64,000 nucleotides of DNA from Flavobacteriaceae bacterium (GCA_013214065.1 JABSPK010000002.1:372001-436000); one strand, 5' to 3'; positions 45,425 to 55,022 are shown, numbered from the stretch's first letter. The notes: a model not told the origin generated them from the letters alone. Numbers and translations: made by a program.

Positions 45425-46432
45425 ATGGGCAACGATAACGCGGCGAAATTAAAAGCCTTACAGCTGACACTTGACAAATTGGACAAAACCTACGGCAAAG
45501 GCGCCGTAATGAAAATGGGTGACAGCGTCATCGAAGAGGTTGAGGTTATACCCACCGGCTCGTTGGGTCTCGACATCGCTTTAGGGGTAGGTGGTTACCC
45601 ACGCGGCAGGGTAGTGGAAATCTACGGCCCTGAATCGTCAGGTAAGACCACCTTGACCTTGCATGCCATAGCCGAAGCCCAAAAAAACGGCGGGATCGCG
45701 GCATTTATCGACGCGGAACACGCCTTTGATCGTTTTTACGCCCAAAAACTAGGGGTGGATATCGATAATCTGATTATTTCGCAACCCGACCATGGGGAAC
45801 AAGCCTTGGAAATCGCCGATAACCTGATCCGTTCGGGGGCCATTGATATCGTCATTATCGATTCGGTAGCGGCCTTGACCCCGAAAAGTGAGATCGAAGG
45901 GGAAATGGGGGATTCCAAAATGGGGCTCCACGCCCGATTGATGTCACAGGCCCTTCGAAAATTGACTTCTACCATCAGCAAGACCAATTGTACGGTTATT
46001 TTTATCAACCAATTGCGGGAAAAAATCGGTGTCATGTTCGGAAATCCGGAAACGACTACCGGGGGTAACGCCTTGAAATTCTATGCCTCGGTACGGTTGG
46101 ATATCCGCCGATCGACCCAAATCAAAGATACGGATGGGTCGGTCCAAGGGAACAAGACCCGGGTCAAAGTCGTCAAGAACAAGGTAGCCCCTCCATTTAA
46201 AACCGCCGAATTCGATATCATGTACGGCGAGGGCGTCTCAAAGGTCGGTGAGGTCTTAGACCTTGGTGTGGCTTACGAAATCGTCAAGAAAAGCGGTTCT
46301 TGGTTCAGTTATGGTGACACCAAATTGGGTCAGGGAAGGGATGCCGTGAAATCCTTGTTGGAAGACAATCCGGAACTGTCGGAAGAGCTTGAAGCCAAAA
46401 TCAAAGAGGCGATCAACGCGATCAAAGCATAA
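45425..46432 (+). CDS. recA: RecA recombinase
   Basis: 335 residues from the ATG at 45425. Walker [10 protein letters not shown] (about 68-76), Walker [10 protein letters not shown], the loop region [21 protein letters not shown] (in parts) and [19 protein letters not shown] are all intact. ATP-dependent strand exchange and SOS coprotease. No LexA-type box is recognised upstream; a TATTTTAG -7-like sequence lies at 45400-45407. The usual acidic C-terminal tail is short. Confidence 0.97.
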   Translation: MGNDNAAKLKALQLTLDKLDKTYGKGAVMKMGDSVIEEVEVIPTGSLGLDIALGVGGYPRGRVVEIYGPESSGKTTLTLHAIAEAQKNGGIAAFIDAEHAFDRFYAQKLGVDIDNLIISQPDHGEQALEIADNLIRSGAIDIVIIDSVAALTPKSEIEGEMGDSKMGLHARLMSQALRKLTSTISKTNCTVIFINQLREKIGVMFGNPETTTGGNALKFYASVRLDIRRSTQIKDTDGSVQGNKTRVKVVKNKVAPPFKTAEFDIMYGEGVSKVGEVLDLGVAYEIVKKSGSWFSYGDTKLGQGRDAVKSLLEDNPELSEELEAKIKEAINAIKA

Positions 46433-46515
46433 ATTCGAAAGCTTCCTAAGGGCGAAATGCCCTAAATACGCAACCTTTGCATTGGTATATCATCTATTCG
46501 GTACTAATTTTCGCT

Positions 46516-46938
46516 ATGAAAAGGAGATGGATATGGTCGATCATCGGTGTTTTTGCATTTACGTTCAGTGGATGTGACATCGATTCTGAGGAAAATTTCA
46601 ATTTCATCACATTGGAAATCGTGGATGTCGAATTGCCCGAAACCTTCGATTTCAATGCCACCTACGATATCAAAGTTTACTATCGCAGGCCTGATGATTG
46701 CCACTTTTTTCAAGGATTCGACGTGTTTACCGCCGATGAGAGCACCCGAAATATCGTAGCCATAGGTAGGGAACTGTCAGGAGAGACCTGTACCACGACC
46801 AATGACGAAATCGAGGCTACCTTCACGTTTAGGGTATTGTTTTCCAACACCTATACCTTACGCTTCTTTTCAGGCGAAGATCAGAACGGAGATCCCATCT
46901 ATCTGGAATATCAAGTTCCGGTCGTATTGGGAAATTGA
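46516..46938 (+). CDS. Hypothetical lipoprotein
   Basis: 140 residues from the ATG at 46516, which gives a lipoprotein signal with Cys20 (FTFSGC). The mature part is beta-rich (ITLEIVDVELPETFDFNATYDIKVYY, cited in part; FRVLFSNTYTLRFFSGED) with two cysteines that may pair. No recognised family. It lies just upstream of an ECF sigma factor (21-base gap) and may share its transcript. Confidence 0.75.
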   Translation: MKRRWIWSIIGVFAFTFSGCDIDSEENFNFITLEIVDVELPETFDFNATYDIKVYYRRPDDCHFFQGFDVFTADESTRNIVAIGRELSGETCTTTNDEIEATFTFRVLFSNTYTLRFFSGEDQNGDPIYLEYQVPVVLGN

Positions 46939-46959
46939 TTTATAAACTGACCAACAATT

Positions 46960-47490
46960 TTGAGTTTAGATGAGCTCATAAACAACTGCAAAAAAGGCAG
47001 TCGCAAGGCACAGGAAGAGCTATACCGGAAATATTCCGGTATTCTTTTCGGTATGTGCCTCAAGTACTCGCGCAATAAAACCGAGGCCGAAGACAACCTG
47101 CATGACAGTTTCATGACCATCTATGACAAAATAGGCCAGTTCAACAACAAAGGTTCTTTTGAAGGTTGGATGAAGCGGATCACGGTGAACACCGTTTTGC
47201 AGAAATACCGTAAGGAGCGGTATTTGGATGTGGTTTCGGAAAACACCCCCGAGGTCATCGACTTTGAAACGGAAGATCAAACGGTCAGTCTTTCGACACT
47301 CTTGAAATACATCCAAGAGTTGCCGAACAAGTACAGGCTCACCTTCAACCTTTATGTAATGGACGGTTACACCCACAATGAGATCAGTGAAATGCTGGGC
47401 ACCTCGCCCGGTACTTCAAAATCGAATTTGGCCAGGGCCCGAATGATATTGAAACAAAAAATTGAAGAAAAGAACATCAACATTGCTTAA
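46960..47490 (+). CDS. ECF RNA polymerase sigma factor
   Basis: 176 residues beginning at a TTG codon (no in-frame ATG fits). Region 2 (LYRKYSGILFGMCLKYSRNKTEAEDNLHDSFMTIYD, cited in parts, about 22-56) and region 4 (LPNKYRLTFNLYVMDGYTHNEISEMLGTSPGTSKSNLARAR, cited in parts, about 115-160) are clear. Followed 11 bases later by a membrane protein likely to be its regulator. Similar sigma factors in Flavobacteriia affect envelope or type IX secretion genes, but the target here is unknown. Confidence 0.93.
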   Translation: MSLDELINNCKKGSRKAQEELYRKYSGILFGMCLKYSRNKTEAEDNLHDSFMTIYDKIGQFNNKGSFEGWMKRITVNTVLQKYRKERYLDVVSENTPEVIDFETEDQTVSLSTLLKYIQELPNKYRLTFNLYVMDGYTHNEISEMLGTSPGTSKSNLARARMILKQKIEEKNINIA

Positions 47491-47501
47491 TTCTATTAAG
47501 A

Positions 47502-48995
47502 ATGGAAAAGAACAATTTCGATAAACTGTTCAAGAAGGAATTCGAGAATTTCGCCCCTGAACCCGACGATCGGGTTTGGAGGGCCATCGAGAATTCGTTG
47601 GACAAGAAACAAAAACGCAGGGTCGTTCCTATTTGGTGGCGATTGGGAGGAGTCGCCGCCCTGCTCGCATTACTGTTGTACGTGATCAATCCGTTCGACG
47701 CCGAGCCCCAACTTGAGGGCCCTTCGGTCAGCGATACGGAATTGCAAAACAAGACCGATGACCCCAATTCGGATCCCGCATCACCCTCCACCGATGCGAC
47801 TCCCGAATTTTTGGACGGCAAGGCCCAAGACGCTGAAGCGAGCCAAGTGGCCGATGTCGAATCGACCATAGAGGCGCAGGACGGAATAGAATCCGGTAAT
47901 ACCCGGCAGCAGACCGATGACGAAGGGGAGTCCACTAAGCGTTTGATCCAATCGAATCGAATCGATACGGCCGTGGCACAACAAACCGAAGCGAACCAGC
48001 AAGAAGCAAGGCCGGCATCGCAGAATGCGGAATCGGTCTTGTCTGAGTCAATCCAAGAAACCAATCCGGTAGCAGCGAACCGACAAGACCAGGGGCAACC
48101 CGCCATCAATGCAACCGATCCGGCTTCAAAGAACCCTCCTATTGCCCAAGGGGAGGAAGAAACAACGGAAACTGCGGTGGCCGAAACAACGATCATCGAC
48201 AAACAATCGATTTATGATGCCATCGAAGCCCAAGAAGAAGTTGCGGTAGCCGAAGAAAGCGATCCAACAAAACGGTGGAGTGTAGGGCCATCGATCGCCC
48301 CGGTCTATTTTGATGCCCTCGGGGAAGGGTCGCCCATCCATTCGAATTTCCAGACCAATTCGAAATCCGGGAAAATCAACTTAAGCTATGGTTTGACGGT
48401 CGCTTACAATCTGACTAAAAAGCTAAGTGTGCGTTCGGGTATCCATAAGGTAGATTACGGTTATGATACCAACGAAGTCGTCTTTTCATCTTCCTTACAG
48501 GCGTCAACGAACCAATTGATCGATAATATCAATTATTCACGGAGTTCTAGGAACCTCGTCGTACAAAGCGTCTCGAAAGGAGAGGTAGCCGCCGACGCAC
48601 AGAACCCTGAGTTCAGTGCGGCAAGTGCCTCATTGGACGGGCGTATGGTTCAGCAACTGGGCTATATCGAAGTCCCGATGGAATTCAATTATGCCATTCT
48701 AGATAAAAAGTTAGGCGTCAACCTCATCGGTGGGGTGAGTTCGCTCTTTTTGGTCGACAATATGGTTTCGCTGGAGTCTGGTGGCCTGGTCACCGATATC
48801 GGGCAGGCCAATAATGTGAACGATGTTAATTTCAGTACCAATGTCGGTATCGGGATCAACTACGAATTCAGTCAAAACCTACAGCTGAATGTCGAACCGA
48901 TGTTCAAATACCAGCTGAACACCTTTACGGAAACCGCTGGTGATTTCAGACCGTATGCCATTGGGGTGTACAGTGGGGTGCGCTATCGCTTCTGA
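47502..48995 (+). CDS. Sigma-factor partner: membrane helix, long linker and outer-membrane beta-barrel-like domain
   Basis: 497 residues. A short charged cytoplasmic segment (1-42: FKKEFENFAPEPDDRVW) resembles the N-termini of Bacteroidota anti-sigma factors. One hydrophobic helix follows (IWWRLGGVAALLALLLYVI, about 44-62), then an acidic, Gln/Asn/Ala-rich linker of about 190 residues, and a C-terminal part (about 258-497) with alternating hydrophobic strands ending YSGVRYRF, as in PorT-like outer-membrane barrels. It probably spans the periplasm or links both membranes. Immediately downstream of the ECF sigma factor; 13-base overlap with convergent plsC. Confidence 0.82.
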   Translation: MEKNNFDKLFKKEFENFAPEPDDRVWRAIENSLDKKQKRRVVPIWWRLGGVAALLALLLYVINPFDAEPQLEGPSVSDTELQNKTDDPNSDPASPSTDATPEFLDGKAQDAEASQVADVESTIEAQDGIESGNTRQQTDDEGESTKRLIQSNRIDTAVAQQTEANQQEARPASQNAESVLSESIQETNPVAANRQDQGQPAINATDPASKNPPIAQGEEETTETAVAETTIIDKQSIYDAIEAQEEVAVAEESDPTKRWSVGPSIAPVYFDALGEGSPIHSNFQTNSKSGKINLSYGLTVAYNLTKKLSVRSGIHKVDYGYDTNEVVFSSSLQASTNQLIDNINYSRSSRNLVVQSVSKGEVAADAQNPEFSAASASLDGRMVQQLGYIEVPMEFNYAILDKKLGVNLIGGVSSLFLVDNMVSLESGGLVTDIGQANNVNDVNFSTNVGIGINYEFSQNLQLNVEPMFKYQLNTFTETAGDFRPYAIGVYSGVRYRF

Positions 48996-49729
48996 TCGTC
49001 TTGCAGCTGTTGCAGCAGCAGTTCACGGGTCTCTTCACGCAAGGTGGCGGTATCGTCGGATGACAATATACCGGTTGGGATAAACTCGTTGACCCGTACC
49101 CGCAATGCCCCGGGGCCACCGCTGAAGAACGTCCATGAAAATCGTTTCTTACAATCGAAAAAGGTCATGGGCACCACTTTGATATTATGGGCAATGGCCA
49201 TTCGAAAGGCCCCGTCTTTAAATCTATCCAAAACCACATCTTCTTCGGGCACCCCGCCTTCGGGAAAAATACAGATACTCAAGCCTTGGTTCAAACGGTG
49301 TTGAACCCTCCGGTAGACCGCGGTCCTGCTTTTGGCGTCGTTGCGATCCACCAAAATACAGACCCTTTTATAAAAGAAGCCGAACACCGGGATTTTCACC
49401 AACTCTTGCTTGCCCACGAAAACAAAGGGGTTTTTGCTTACATAAAGCATCAGCATGATATCGACCATACTGGTGTGGTTGGCCACCAACATATAACTTT
49501 CGGTTCGGAGCATTCGCTCTTGCCACTCGACGTTGGGCCATAATCCCATGCCGAATAAAATCGTCTTCGCCCATAGATTTCGGGCTAACCAGAAAAAATA
49601 CCGATAAGTTTTTTCGGAAAGCGTGGCTAAAAGCAGCAGCGGGAAAAACAAAAATATGGGCAAGGCCACCAGAAAGTAGAACCAGATCCTGTAGAGCAAG
49701 TGGCCCCCGTTTTTTAACAGCTTCAACAC
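48983..49729 (-). CDS. plsC: 1-acyl-sn-glycerol-3-phosphate acyltransferase
   Basis: 248 residues starting at GTG (49729). The acyltransferase motifs are present: NHTSMVD (HX4D, about residue 84-90), the arginine block RNDAKSR, and FPEGGVPEED. Two hydrophobic N-terminal stretches (IWFYFLVALPIFLFFPLLLLA) anchor it in the inner membrane. Acylates lysophosphatidic acid in phospholipid synthesis. Divergent from trpS. Confidence 0.92.
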   Translation of the reverse strand: MLKLLKNGGHLLYRIWFYFLVALPIFLFFPLLLLATLSEKTYRYFFWLARNLWAKTILFGMGLWPNVEWQERMLRTESYMLVANHTSMVDIMLMLYVSKNPFVFVGKQELVKIPVFGFFYKRVCILVDRNDAKSRTAVYRRVQHRLNQGLSICIFPEGGVPEEDVVLDRFKDGAFRMAIAHNIKVVPMTFFDCKKRFSWTFFSGGPGALRVRVNEFIPTGILSSDDTATLREETRELLLQQLQDDQKR

Positions 49730-49751
49730 GGGTCTAAAATAGCCATTTGTA

Positions 49752-49780
49752 TTGGTTTATGCCGAATTCTTTTACCTTTG
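49752..49780 (+). promoter_or_regulatory. Promoter of trpS
   Basis: TTG (49752-49754), 18 bases, TACCTTTG (49773-49780): full consensus, 21 bases before the ATG. Confidence 0.75.
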
Positions 49781-49801
49781 CCCTTTGTTTTTCAATCAGC
49801 T

Positions 49802-50770
49802 ATGGCACGCATACTTACAGGCATACAGAGTACGGGGGTACCCCATTTAGGCAATATCTTAGGGGCGATCATGCCCGCTATCGAAATGGCCCAGGACCCC
49901 GAGAATGAATCGTTTTTGTTCATTGCCGATATGCATTCCTTGACCCAGATAAAAAACGGAGCGGAACTGCGAAACAACACCTATGCCACCGCAGCCACCT
50001 GGCTTGCTTTCGGGCTCGATGTCGATGCAACCGTCTTTTACCGGCAAAGCGATGTGCCACAAGTCACGGAATTGGCTTGGTATTTGGGTTGTTTTTTCCC
50101 ATATCAGCGGTTGACCCTGGCCCATTCCTTTAAAGACAAGGCCGATCGTTTGGACGATGTCAATGCCGGCATCTTCACCTATCCGATGTTAATGGCCGCC
50201 GATATCCTCTTGTATGATGCCGATATCGTGCCTGTGGGCAAAGACCAATCACAGCATTTGGAAATGACCCGCGACGTGGCTTCCCGATTCCATCATTTGT
50301 TCGGGGATACCTTCGTGCTTCCGGAAACGAAATTACAGGAAGCGACCATGTACGTACCGGGTACCGATGGAGGTAAAATGAGCAAAAGTCGTGGAAACAC
50401 CATCAACCTATTCCAGCCCGATAAAAAATTACGCAAGCAACTCATGGGTATCGTCACCGACAGCACCCCAATGGAGGACCCTAAAGACCCTACCAATGAT
50501 AACGTCTTCGCGCTCTACAAGCTGTTGGCATCACCAGAGCAAATCGAGGAGATGAGCGCCAACTATCTAGCCGGAAATTATGGTTATGGCCATGCGAAAC
50601 AAGCCTTGTACGAATTGATCCTTCAAAAATTCGAGGAACCCCGTGAACGGTTTGAATACTACATGAACCACCTTGATGAAGTTGACGAAGCGTTGGCCAT
50701 TGGGGCCGAAAAAGCGAAAAAAGTAGCCGATTCGGTCTTGGAACGTGTTCGTTCTAAGATCGGATACTAA
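49802..50770 (+). CDS. trpS: Tryptophanyl-tRNA synthetase
   Basis: 322 residues from the ATG at 49802. The HIGH-like motif is PHLGNILGA (about 15-23) and the KMSKS motif is GKMSKSRGN (about 192-200). VPVGKDQSQHLEMTRDVA is the tryptophan-binding block. Charges tRNA-Trp. Monocistronic with a clear promoter. Confidence 0.97.
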   Translation: MARILTGIQSTGVPHLGNILGAIMPAIEMAQDPENESFLFIADMHSLTQIKNGAELRNNTYATAATWLAFGLDVDATVFYRQSDVPQVTELAWYLGCFFPYQRLTLAHSFKDKADRLDDVNAGIFTYPMLMAADILLYDADIVPVGKDQSQHLEMTRDVASRFHHLFGDTFVLPETKLQEATMYVPGTDGGKMSKSRGNTINLFQPDKKLRKQLMGIVTDSTPMEDPKDPTNDNVFALYKLLASPEQIEEMSANYLAGNYGYGHAKQALYELILQKFEEPRERFEYYMNHLDEVDEALAIGAEKAKKVADSVLERVRSKIGY

Positions 50771-50953
50771 ATCCTTTACCATTGGTCGAACAAGGGTTAG
50801 GTAGCCATATCGGCGAAGAAAGGCCTTCATTTTCAGACAAATACCGAATTATATGGCTTTAATTCCGTTTAACGGTTAAAAAGGTCCTGATGAAATGCGG
50901 TTATAAACAGACCGCCTTTTCTGTCTCATTTTGCTCGATAAACGGTGTCGCCG

Positions 50954-52060
50954 CTATGAGACGATTTCAAATAACTTACCGGGCAACGGACGAACCATAC
51001 CTTTCATCTCAAGGTCCAACAAGGTTGCCGCGACTTCAAATATGGGCAGACTGCATCCGAAAGCCACGTTATCCAGTAATTGTTTGCCGTTGAACTGCAG
51101 GTATGAGTAGATTGACTGTTCTGTTTCAGTCAGCTCCGGAAACAAGGTCCTTTGCGGGCTAATATTCTTATTATCAGCAAGTTTCCATCCTAAAATGTAG
51201 ATTAAATCAGCTGCTGACGTCAATACATGGGCTTTCTGTTGCTTGAGCAAGTTGTTGCAGCCCACACTAAAAGTGTCGGTCGAACGACCCGGTACCGCAA
51301 ATACATTACGGTGGTACCCGTGGGCCAGATTGGCTGTGACCAGACTGCCCCCTTTTTCAGCGGATTCTACCACCACAGTGGCCTCACTAATGCCCGCGAT
51401 AATCCGGTTACGCTTCAGAAAATGCTCCCTTTCGGGCAAATCACTACTCCAAAATTCGGTCAACAACCCTCCATGACGGCACATCCGTTGTGCATACCCA
51501 CTGTGCTGCTTCGGATAAATGCGGTTTAGTCCGTGGGCAAAACAGCTTAAAGTCTGTAAGCCTTGCGCCATAGCGGCCCGTTGTATGGCAATGTCAACCC
51601 CAAAAGCCAAACCACTTACTATTACAGGTTCTAAGGGGGCGACTTCCTCGATAAAAGCCTCACAGAACGACCGACCATAGGCCGTAATGTTCCGAGTGCC
51701 GACCACGCTGATGATACGCCTGCCCACCAGATTGATGTTGCCTTTTCGGAAAAGCAAGATCGGCCCGTCGGCACAGTGCTTCAAGCCCTTCGGATAGGCG
51801 CCCTTTTGAAACCCCAAGCATTCGATCTCGGCCTTCTTGATGAATTCCAATTCTTTAAATGCCGCGTGTAACCAAGACGTCTCATGAAGACAGGCCAAGG
51901 TTCGCGTACCAATCCCTTCAATACCTAACAATGCTGCTGGGCGTTCTTTGAAGACCTTGGCCGCACTACCACAATGTTCGATGAGCTTTTTGGCCTTAAC
52001 GTCTCCAATGTTCGGAATCTTCTGTAGTCTAAGTAAGGCAATCAGTTCATTTTCAGACAT
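50954..52060 (-). CDS. dprA: DNA-processing protein DprA
   Basis: 368 residues. N-terminal SAM-like helices (LLRLQKIPNIGDVKAKKLIEH), then the Rossmann core: SVVGTRNITAYG (about 115-126), VSGLAFGVDIAIQRAAM, RNRIIAGISEATVVVESAEKGG, ALGHGR-type TANLAHGYHRNVFAVPG, and a C-terminal winged-helix (TETEQSIYSYLQFNGKQLLD). Loads RecA on incoming single-stranded DNA in transformation. Between it and trpS 183 bases hold no recognisable gene. Confidence 0.95.
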   Translation of the reverse strand: MSENELIALLRLQKIPNIGDVKAKKLIEHCGSAAKVFKERPAALLGIEGIGTRTLACLHETSWLHAAFKELEFIKKAEIECLGFQKGAYPKGLKHCADGPILLFRKGNINLVGRRIISVVGTRNITAYGRSFCEAFIEEVAPLEPVIVSGLAFGVDIAIQRAAMAQGLQTLSCFAHGLNRIYPKQHSGYAQRMCRHGGLLTEFWSSDLPEREHFLKRNRIIAGISEATVVVESAEKGGSLVTANLAHGYHRNVFAVPGRSTDTFSVGCNNLLKQQKAHVLTSAADLIYILGWKLADNKNISPQRTLFPELTETEQSIYSYLQFNGKQLLDNVAFGCSLPIFEVAATLLDLEMKGMVRPLPGKLFEIVS

Positions 52061-52164
52061 GGATTTGTGGGTAGCCGTTGTTCACAGTTCGGCAGCTTTA
52101 GAATGTTAATAAAAAGTTATGTCGGCTATTTTGCGCTTACCCAATTTTTGTAATATTTGCTGGA

Positions 52165-53118
52165 ATGCGCATCGAACACTATATCTCAGAACTCCTATAC
52201 CGCTACAACTGTGTGGTCGTTCCTGAGTTCGGTGCATTCTTGGCGAATACCACCTCTGCGAAGATCGATGTCGCCAACCATACGCTTTTTCCTCCGTCGA
52301 AATCCATCTCATTCAACCAACAATTGTCGAAGAACGACGGTCTTTTGGTTTCCCATATCGCCAAATCAAAGCATTTGGCTTATGACGACATTTTGGATAG
52401 TGTTCTAGAACATTCCAAAACCTGGAAAGAACGTCTGATCAATGGAGATCGTCTCGATTTGGACGATATCGGCTCGTTGACCAGTGATTCAGAGGGTCGC
52501 ATCCAATTCAAGCCCACTGAAAAGGTGAACTATTTGGTTTCGTCCTTTGGGCTTTCCACTTTTTCGGCAACTCCCATCGTTCGCGAAACCCTCAAACAGG
52601 AAGTCGTCGAAATCGAGGAAAAAATCCCCTTTATCATCACTCCCGAACAACGCGAAACCACATCATTTCGGCCGTTATTGAAATATGCGGCCCTGGTTTT
52701 ACTCACGTTTTCATTAGGCGCTAGCGGCTATCAATTCTACCGGCAAAACCAAACCAGACAGGCCCTAGTGCAGCAAGAAAGTGAGGTTCAGGTTGAAAAG
52801 TACATCCAAAAGGCCACTTTTTTTGACAGTGCCCCCTTGGAGCTACCGCCGATAACCATCACCTTGTCGCAAAAGAAGGAGGAAACAGGCCCACGACACC
52901 ATATCATCGCCGGGGCATTTCGCGTCAAAGCGAACGCCGAATCGAAAGTCTCCCAATTGAGCCGTCAAGGTTATGACGCAAGCTACATCGGACAAAACCG
53001 CTATGGCTTACATCAAGTCGCATATGCTTCGTTCACCGATTCGAAAGAAGGCCTCGTCTTTTTACGAAAAATAAAACGCGAGGTATCCACCGACGCCTGG
53101 ATGCTTTCAGAGAAATAA
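52165..53118 (+). CDS. HU-CCDC81/SPOR peptidoglycan-binding membrane protein
   Basis: 317 residues. N-terminal CCDC81-like HU repeats (IEHYISELLYRYNCVVVPEFGAFLAN, cited in part, about 3-28, and DDILDSVLEHSKTWKERL), one transmembrane helix (about 172-190), and a C-terminal SPOR domain (HHIIAGAFRVKANAESKVSQL to FLRKIKREVSTDAWML, about 244-315). SPOR domains bind denuded glycan strands at division sites. The architecture, a DNA-binding-like cytoplasmic part and a periplasmic SPOR part, is typical of Bacteroidota. Divergent from dprA. Confidence 0.9.
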   Translation: MRIEHYISELLYRYNCVVVPEFGAFLANTTSAKIDVANHTLFPPSKSISFNQQLSKNDGLLVSHIAKSKHLAYDDILDSVLEHSKTWKERLINGDRLDLDDIGSLTSDSEGRIQFKPTEKVNYLVSSFGLSTFSATPIVRETLKQEVVEIEEKIPFIITPEQRETTSFRPLLKYAALVLLTFSLGASGYQFYRQNQTRQALVQQESEVQVEKYIQKATFFDSAPLELPPITITLSQKKEETGPRHHIIAGAFRVKANAESKVSQLSRQGYDASYIGQNRYGLHQVAYASFTDSKEGLVFLRKIKREVSTDAWMLSEK

Positions 53119-53155
53119 AACGCCGCGCTTCGTACTTCCCTAAAAAAGTCTTGAA

Positions 53156-53163
53156 TATCTTTG
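53156..53163 (+). promoter_or_regulatory. -7 element of the thioesterase gene
   Basis: TATCTTTG, an exact TAnnTTTG match, 16 bases before the ATG at 53180. Only a TTC stands where TTG is expected. Confidence 0.5.
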
Positions 53164-53179
53164 CTGCAAATTTTTCGAA

Positions 53180-53695
53180 ATGCGCACCAAAACGCCTAAA
53201 GATTCCAGAACGGTCATGACCGATATGGTCTTGCCAAGTGAAACCAATCCGTTGAACAACCTTTTCGGAGGCGAATTATTGGCCCGAATGGACCGCGCTG
53301 CCAGTATTGCGGCCCGCCGTCATAGCCGAAGGATCACGGTCACCGCATCGGTCAATCACGTGGCTTTTAACCGTTCGGTACCCTTGGGGAGCGTGGTAAC
53401 CGTAGAAGCCGCCATTTCGAGGGCTTTCAAAACTTCTATGGAAGTCTATATCGATGTTTGGATGGAAGATCGATTCAGTGGGGAGCGTACCAAAGCCAAT
53501 GAGGCCATTTATACATTCGTCGCGGTCGATGAAACCGGGAACCCTACCGAAGTGCCCGGTATCGAACCGGAAAGTGAATTGGAAAAAGAACGCTTTGAAG
53601 GGGCGCTGCGCAGAAAACAACTCAGCCTGGTCTTAGCCGGCAAAATGAAGCCGGATCAGGCTAGCGAGCTTCGTGCCTTGTTCATGGGGTCATAA
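53180..53695 (+). CDS. Acyl-CoA thioesterase, YciA/hotdog family
   Basis: 171 residues with one hotdog domain: MVLPSETNPLNNLFGGELLARMDRAA (cited in part, about 16-40; the active aspartate follows in ARMD) and ASVNHVAFNRSVPLGSVVTVEA, then the family block TKANEAIYTFVAVDE. Hydrolyses acyl-CoA thioesters; chain length not deducible. Its TAA overlaps the stop of the convergent outer-membrane protein gene by 6 bases. Confidence 0.92.
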   Translation: MRTKTPKDSRTVMTDMVLPSETNPLNNLFGGELLARMDRAASIAARRHSRRITVTASVNHVAFNRSVPLGSVVTVEAAISRAFKTSMEVYIDVWMEDRFSGERTKANEAIYTFVAVDETGNPTEVPGIEPESELEKERFEGALRRKQLSLVLAGKMKPDQASELRALFMGS

Positions 53696-54304
53696 AATAA
53701 AGACCCGAATGCCCAGTGAAGGTGAAAAGAATTGCGACGAATTGAACAGATCGTCGATTTCCGGTGCGGCTTCAATATCAAGAAACCCCCAGTTCGCTTG
53801 GGCCCTCGCATAAAGTCCGAACCACTTATTCAGCCGATACGAAACTTGGGCGTTGACCATGACCGAAAAACCCGTATCGTGGAAACGCTGTACTCCTTTT
53901 TCATTTCGGATATCGATGAACCCTAGACCCATACCTACTTCAAAAAGTAGGTCTTTCTTTCGGTCAAAGGGAATGTAGCTGCCCACGGCATAGCCATGGA
54001 TCACACGACTGGCATCGATTGCCCCAACCAAAGTGGGGTCGATGACCCTGCCCTTAAAAGCTTCGACCTGAACACCCAAGGCGATCTGTTCGTTCACATA
54101 GGCCTTGGCATCAAAATGAAAGCCATTCCAGAAATCGTAGCCATCCAAATAACTTTCACCAAAGGTAGATGGAATCAGGTAACCTAGTTGGGCGGTTCCC
54201 AAGACATCGTAATAATAATCGGGTTTTGGGGTGGTCTCTTCTTGTCCTGTAACCCATAGGCTACAAAAAAGGACCGCCAAAACCGTGAGTCGCCTAGAAT
54301 TCAT
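53690..54304 (-). CDS. Putative outer-membrane beta-barrel protein
   Basis: 204 residues from the ATG at 54304. Signal peptide LTVLAVLFCSLWVTGQ. Beta-hairpin-like stretches with aromatic ends (YYYDVLGTAQLGYLIP, QVSYRLNKWFGLYARAQANWGF, FSPSLGIRVFIL) suggest an eight- to ten-stranded barrel. Family not recognised. Its start overlaps the upstream lipoprotein-like gene by 11 bases, so the two are coupled. Confidence 0.75.
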   Translation of the reverse strand: MNSRRLTVLAVLFCSLWVTGQEETTPKPDYYYDVLGTAQLGYLIPSTFGESYLDGYDFWNGFHFDAKAYVNEQIALGVQVEAFKGRVIDPTLVGAIDASRVIHGYAVGSYIPFDRKKDLLFEVGMGLGFIDIRNEKGVQRFHDTGFSVMVNAQVSYRLNKWFGLYARAQANWGFLDIEAAPEIDDLFNSSQFFSPSLGIRVFIL

Positions 54305-55022
54305 ATACAAAGTTTGGGGTGGTCGCGTCGATGATGATCTCAATTTGGCCTTGTCCGGTTTCGACCACATTACGCAAGCTGTAATCCAAAAAGACGGTAT
54401 CGCCCACTTGCACGGTCAAAGGTTCGATAGCGGAATCGGCCGCAGGGGTCAACTGCCCGCCCGCGAATTGGTCAGGAAAATTCGAACCGAATTCCTCAGG
54501 TCCGAAATTGATTTCCTTGACATTGGATCGATAAGTCAAGGAATAGGTCAGTGTATCGGTCAGGTTCACCGTTCGTTGCAATTCGACATTGAACGGGCGC
54601 AAGGTTTCCAATTGGACTTCCTGAAGATCGAAGGTGTTCGATTCCGAAGGTAATTGCCTCAAAAAGTTCAACACCAAGGGCGTCAATGATGGGTCAAAAG
54701 GGTCTAGTGATTCAAAATTGATCAGCGTATAGACGACCGATGCATTGACCGGACTAAGTGCGGTAACCCTAAAATCACCGTTGGTATCGGTCTCCCCGGC
54801 ACCAAGCACCACATCATTGTCAAAACCGAAAAAGGACCCATCGAAACCGGAGAACTGGGTCGATGCATAGACAGCCACGGGATAGCCGCTGAGTGGGCGA
54901 CCTTCGCCGTCAACTAGCCTGCCTTTGACCAATAGCCGGGTATTTTCTTCGAAATCAATCTGTGGGTCACACTCAAAGGCGAACAGGATCGGAAGTATCC
55001 AAAAGAGGTAGTGTTTTTTCAT
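54294..55022 (-). CDS. Secreted protein with carboxypeptidase-regulatory-like domain
   Basis: 242 residues. N-terminal hydrophobic signal with a cysteine at 18 (FAFEC, an imperfect lipobox). Residues about 30-110 look like a CarboxypepD_reg/transthyretin-like beta domain (VKGRLVDGEGRPLSGYPVAVYA, in part; AGETDTNGDFRVTAL). The rest is beta-rich without known motifs. Likely envelope-anchored; coupled to the downstream barrel gene, so the pair may work together. Confidence 0.75.
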   Translation of the reverse strand: MKKHYLFWILPILFAFECDPQIDFEENTRLLVKGRLVDGEGRPLSGYPVAVYASTQFSGFDGSFFGFDNDVVLGAGETDTNGDFRVTALSPVNASVVYTLINFESLDPFDPSLTPLVLNFLRQLPSESNTFDLQEVQLETLRPFNVELQRTVNLTDTLTYSLTYRSNVKEINFGPEEFGSNFPDQFAGGQLTPAADSAIEPLTVQVGDTVFLDYSLRNVVETGQGQIEIIIDATTPNFVYEF

